A model generated the notes under the pieces. The model saw nothing but the letters and a program-made list of their open reading frames with translations. It ran no database searches and was not told the DNA's origin. Positions 61,588 to 64,000 of a DNA stretch of 64,000 bases are shown piece by piece. This DNA is from Polaribacter dokdonensis (lineage in GTDB: Bacteria > Bacteroidota > Bacteroidia > Flavobacteriales > Flavobacteriaceae): contig NZ_CP101505.1 in assembly GCF_024362345.1 (NCBI RefSeq), positions 2,191,501 through 2,255,500 on the forward strand, read 5' to 3'. Numbering within the stretch: position 1 is the first letter of the stretch; each line of letters opens with the position of its first letter. The position numbers and the translations under genes are program-made.

Positions 61588-62238
61588 ATGAAAAAAAAAT
61601 TAATTCTCATATGTATTTGTTTTTCTACTGCGATTTTTTCGCAGAAAAAAGTGATGAAAAGTTTGCAAACAAATGCATCTGAAATTAACATTTACACCAA
61701 AGGTTTAGACAATATCATTTTAGAAAATTCATCTAACAATTTTCTAGAAGTTATTTTAGAAGCTAAAAGTTATGATGAACAATTAATTAAAATTGATGAA
61801 AATGATAAGCAAGTTGCTATTAATTTCGATTTTGAAGGAACAGAAACAAGAGAGGTAATTTTTAGAAAATTTATTACAAAACGCTTGCAAAGAGCAACTG
61901 CCATTGTAAAGATACCTAAAGGAAAAAAAGTATATGTTTTTGGTGAAAATGTAGATATAGAAAGCAATAATCTTATAAATGATTTAGCCATTTATATAGA
62001 CAATGGAATTGTTAAACTGAACAATATTTTACAAAAAACGCTTCTTAAATTATATTCTGGTAATGTGTATGCAACTACAAAAAACACAGATACTAAAATA
62101 ATATCTAACCTTGGTAAGATAAATGTTGATGATGAATTGTATGAGAAATTATATGAAAATCAACCTACAATTAGTAATCGTAAACTAGAGATAATTACCA
62201 TAAAAGGGAATATTTTTATTGCAAAAGAGGATTACTAA
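61588..62238 (+). CDS. Secreted protein of unknown function
   Basis: This 216-residue protein has a signal peptide (KKKLILICICFSTAIFSQ) and a mature beta-rich part with repeated short strands (SSNNFLEVILEAKSYDEQ, NLINDLAIYIDNGIVKLNNI, KLYSGNVYATTKNTDTKIIS), like a small beta-helix or DUF4097-type putative adhesin. It starts right at the U-tract of the preceding terminator, so it is either read through or has a promoter I cannot see. The function is unknown. It is the first of three genes inserted between the dksA-like gene and lspA. Confidence 0.72.
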   Translation: MKKKLILICICFSTAIFSQKKVMKSLQTNASEINIYTKGLDNIILENSSNNFLEVILEAKSYDEQLIKIDENDKQVAINFDFEGTETREVIFRKFITKRLQRATAIVKIPKGKKVYVFGENVDIESNNLINDLAIYIDNGIVKLNNILQKTLLKLYSGNVYATTKNTDTKIISNLGKINVDDELYEKLYENQPTISNRKLEIITIKGNIFIAKEDY

Positions 62239-62296
62239 AAACTTGATAGAGGTAATTTTAAAAATTATCTTAATTTAGTAGAAATCAATTTTACGT

Positions 62297-62674
62297 ATGC
62301 AAACTTTAGATTATATCATCATCGCTTTAAAAGTAATTGTTTCATTAAGTATTTTAAATGTTTGGCTAATTCAGCCTAAAAAGAACACAAAATGGAGAGG
62401 TGGAGATGCAACAACAATTATAGAGGAATTTAACTGTTATGGCTTATCAAAAACAATATGCTATATCATAGGTTTTCTAAAAGTTAGTTTGGCAATTTTA
62501 TTATTGGTTTCAATAAAATTTGAGGAATTAACCATAGTTTCAAGTTTAGGGCTAGCAACTTTATTATTAGGGTCAATTTTAATGCATCTTAAAATAAAAG
62601 ACCCTTTATTTAAGTCTTTCCCAGCATTTCTATTTGTAGTTATGAATTTAATTATTGCCTACTTCTCTTACTAG
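62297..62674 (+). CDS. DoxX-like four-helix membrane protein
   Basis: This 125-residue protein has four hydrophobic helices (about 5-25, 52-72, 78-96 and 103-123) with the motif HLKIKDPLFKSFPAFLFVVMN near the end. It resembles the DoxX-like small integral proteins common in Flavobacteriia. It is similar to the convergent gene at 62671-63021 (LKIKD..IKSSPAF.F..INL), so both seem to be paralogues. The two stops overlap in CTAG. The substrate or function is unknown. Confidence 0.75.
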   Translation: MQTLDYIIIALKVIVSLSILNVWLIQPKKNTKWRGGDATTIIEEFNCYGLSKTICYIIGFLKVSLAILLLVSIKFEELTIVSSLGLATLLLGSILMHLKIKDPLFKSFPAFLFVVMNLIIAYFSY

Positions 62675-63021
62675 AAAAATTTATAAAAAGTTTTTAAAGC
62701 GATAAATAAGTTGATCGCTGCAAACGTAAAAGCAGGTGAAGATTTTATAAAATTATCTTTAATTTTTAAACGAACTATAAAGCCAGCAAGCATTAACAAG
62801 AACAATCCAGAAGAAGCCAACAATAACAATAACGGATTGTAATAATAACCAACTAACAGACCAATAGCACCCAGTATTTGTAAAACACCAATTAGTTTTC
62901 TAAAATTAGGTAGTTTATATCTAATAAACTCTGCAATTATAAATGCTGATGTAAAACAAGTAATACCAAAGTAAAAAAAGCAAAGACTAGAAAAGAAAAC
63001 GAGTATTAAAAGTAGATTCAA
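62671..63021 (-). CDS. DoxX-like four-helix membrane protein, convergent paralogue
   Basis: This 116-residue protein has four hydrophobic helices and the motif RLKIKDNFIKSSPAFTFAAIN, like its neighbour at 62297. It reads from a TTG at 63021 (MNLLLILVFF); no ATG is available before the first helix, so the start is uncertain. The two related genes are tail to tail and share the stop palindrome CTAG. This suggests duplication with inversion. The function is unknown. Confidence 0.7.
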   Translation of the reverse strand: MNLLLILVFFSSLCFFYFGITCFTSAFIIAEFIRYKLPNFRKLIGVLQILGAIGLLVGYYYNPLLLLLASSGLFLLMLAGFIVRLKIKDNFIKSSPAFTFAAINLFIALKTFYKFF

Positions 63022-63141
63022 AAGAAAGTTTTTTTAAAGATAAATTAAAATCATCTTAGATTTATAAATTTATGAAAAAGTTTAAAAAAGCTGAGTTATA
63101 GGTAGAAAATTTAATCTTTAATTTTTTCATAATAATATCAC

Positions 63142-63149
63142 TATTTTTG
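63142..63149 (+). promoter_or_regulatory. -7 box for lspA
   Basis: TATTTTTG matches TAnnTTTG and ends 19 bases before the lspA ATG. Confidence 0.6.
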
Positions 63150-63168
63150 TGACTTTAAAATTAAAAAA

Positions 63169-63798
63169 ATGTCTAAAAAAGCGCTGGCTATTCTTACTAT
63201 TCTAATTGCAATTGTATTAGATCAAGTTATTAAAATCTATGTAAAAACTCATTTTATATTAGGTGAAGAGGTTTTAGTATTCGATTGGTTTAGAATACAC
63301 TTTGTAGAGAACAATGGTATGGCTATGGGTTTTGAGTTTGGAGGAAAAACAGGTAAACTTTTTCTAACTTTATTTAGAATTGTAGCTGTTGGTTTAATTA
63401 TTTATTGGTTAAGTAACAATATTAAAAGAAAGGTACATAATGCAGTAATAATAGGTATTTCTTTAATATTTTCAGGTGCTGTTGGTAATATTATAGATTC
63501 TGTTTTTTATGGTGTTATTTTCGATCATCCAAAACATAGTGTAGCTACTTTATTCCCAGAAACTACAGATGGTGAGTTCTTTTATGGTAAAGTTGTAGAT
63601 ATGTTTTACTTTCCTATTTGGGAAGGTATTTTACCAGATTGGATTCCTTTTGTTGGTGGAGAAATGTATACGTTTTTTCAATACATTTTTAATCCTGCAG
63701 ATTCTTACATAACTATTGGTGTAGCATTATTATTTATTTTTAGCAAGCAAGCATTTCCTAAAGAAGAGAAAAAAGAAACCAAGACTGTAGATGCCTAA
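63169..63798 (+). CDS. lspA: Lipoprotein signal peptidase (signal peptidase II)
   Basis: This 209-residue inner-membrane aspartyl protease cleaves prolipoproteins after lipid attachment. Four helices are visible, with VLDQVIKIYVKTHF, VENNGMAMGF, GAVGNIIDSVFYGVIFD (first catalytic Asp) and YGKVVDMFYFPIW (second). It is longer than E. coli LspA (164) because of an insert between the two Asp motifs (HPKHSVATLFPETTDGEFF) and around MYTFFQY, which is usual in Bacteroidota. It would process the several lipoproteins of this window. It has its own promoter. Confidence 0.95.
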   Translation: MSKKALAILTILIAIVLDQVIKIYVKTHFILGEEVLVFDWFRIHFVENNGMAMGFEFGGKTGKLFLTLFRIVAVGLIIYWLSNNIKRKVHNAVIIGISLIFSGAVGNIIDSVFYGVIFDHPKHSVATLFPETTDGEFFYGKVVDMFYFPIWEGILPDWIPFVGGEMYTFFQYIFNPADSYITIGVALLFIFSKQAFPKEEKKETKTVDA

Positions 63799-63873
63799 AA
63801 TAGCGCTTTAATTTTCTTGTTGATTAGGTGTAAATAAAAGACCAAATGTGTCTGTTTAATTCTACATAAAAGT

Positions 63874-63881
63874 TATTTTTG
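63874..63881 (+). promoter_or_regulatory. -7 box abutting the uvrC start
   Basis: TATTTTTG ends three bases before the ATG at 63885, which predicts a leaderless mRNA. Confidence 0.55.
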
Positions 63882-63884
63882 TGT

Positions 63885-64000
63885 ATGAACACTTCTTTAG
63901 AGCTTCAAATTAAAACACTGCCTTCTTCTCCAGGAGTTTATCAATATTTTGATAAAGAAGAAAAACTGATTTATGTTGGTAAAGCCAAAAATTTAAAGAA
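63885..64000 (+). CDS. uvrC: Excinuclease ABC subunit C, partial (N-terminus)
   Basis: From ATG 63885 to the window edge, 38 codons are open. The sequence [22 protein letters not shown] start ([18 protein letters not shown]) and [12 protein letters not shown] form the GIY-YIG nuclease motif that opens UvrC. UvrC cuts DNA on both sides of bulky lesions in nucleotide excision repair. The gene follows lspA by 86 bases with its own promoter. Only the first few percent of the protein is in the window. Confidence 0.88.
   Translation, partial: MNTSLELQIKTLPSSPGVYQYFDKEEKLIYVGKAKNLK

Noticed and set aside
1..64000. CRISPR array, prophage or insertion sequence
   Set aside because: No spaced direct repeats of CRISPR size, no cas genes, transposase, integrase, portal or terminase motifs were seen on either strand.

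Overview
The window is AT-rich bacterial chromosome from the phylum Bacteroidota, most likely the family Flavobacteriaceae (Polaribacter/Tenacibaculum-like). The evidence is the protein families (a TonB-dependent receptor with an N-terminal carboxypeptidase-regulatory domain, DUF6427/DUF6341-like membrane proteins, a GH3-family protein, bacilliredoxin), many promoters of the Bacteroidota type (TAnnTTTG at about -7) and the almost complete lack of strong Shine-Dalgarno sequences. No rRNA, insertion sequence, prophage, integron or CRISPR array is visible. One tRNA is present. The content is mainly conserved housekeeping genes packed in short operons.

Layout. 1-8.9 kb: edge of a GH53 galactanase lipoprotein, a short SSB, a Cys4 protein, CBS-domain protein, M28 membrane peptidase, pgk, a TspO-like protein, the DNA polymerase III delta-prime subunit, and ribE followed by an unlisted 56-residue zinc-type protein. 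9-14.4 kb: pdxA, yceD-rpmF, then the fatty-acid initiation genes fabH-accB-accC and an Lrp regulator. 14.5-16 kb: a receiver / HPt / LytTR signalling cluster without a kinase. 16.2-19.7 kb: DMT transporter, tRNA-Leu, prs-rplY, pth. 19.7-26.4 kb (minus strand): a yicC-gmk-nadD-M23-GH3 gene row, queD, a lipoprotein and a DMT transporter. 26.4-32 kb: upp, two Flavobacteriia membrane proteins, trmB, an alkyltransferase-like protein, the Fe-S genes mrp and nifU, a REP-like element and a ferredoxin-NADP reductase. 32.1-35.6 kb: tyrosine and tryptophan catabolism (hmgA, hppD, kynA). 35.7-44.5 kb: DUF3108, an M23 lipoprotein, pgi, a TonB receptor, plsC and an acyl-ACP desaturase. 44.5-57.5 kb: omega-amidase-like protein, AddB-like nuclease, Usp, MATE pump, lipoprotein and sensor kinase, enoyl-CoA hydratase, AraC regulator, HD phosphohydrolase, bacilliredoxin and a TerB-DnaJ protein. 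57.5-64 kb: ileS, a DksA-like protein, three accessory genes, lspA and the start of uvrC.

I did not find a large undescribed system. The most interesting items are small: an isoleucyl-tRNA synthetase whose HIGH signature is altered to GVHH; an M23 peptidase in which a zinc-ligand His of the HxH motif is Cys; short ORFs in the leaders of ileS and hmgA; several promoters that predict leaderless mRNAs; a REP-like element; a perfect 57-bp palindrome; convergent genes that share stop codons; and a convergent pair of DoxX-like paralogues inserted between the dksA-like gene and lspA.
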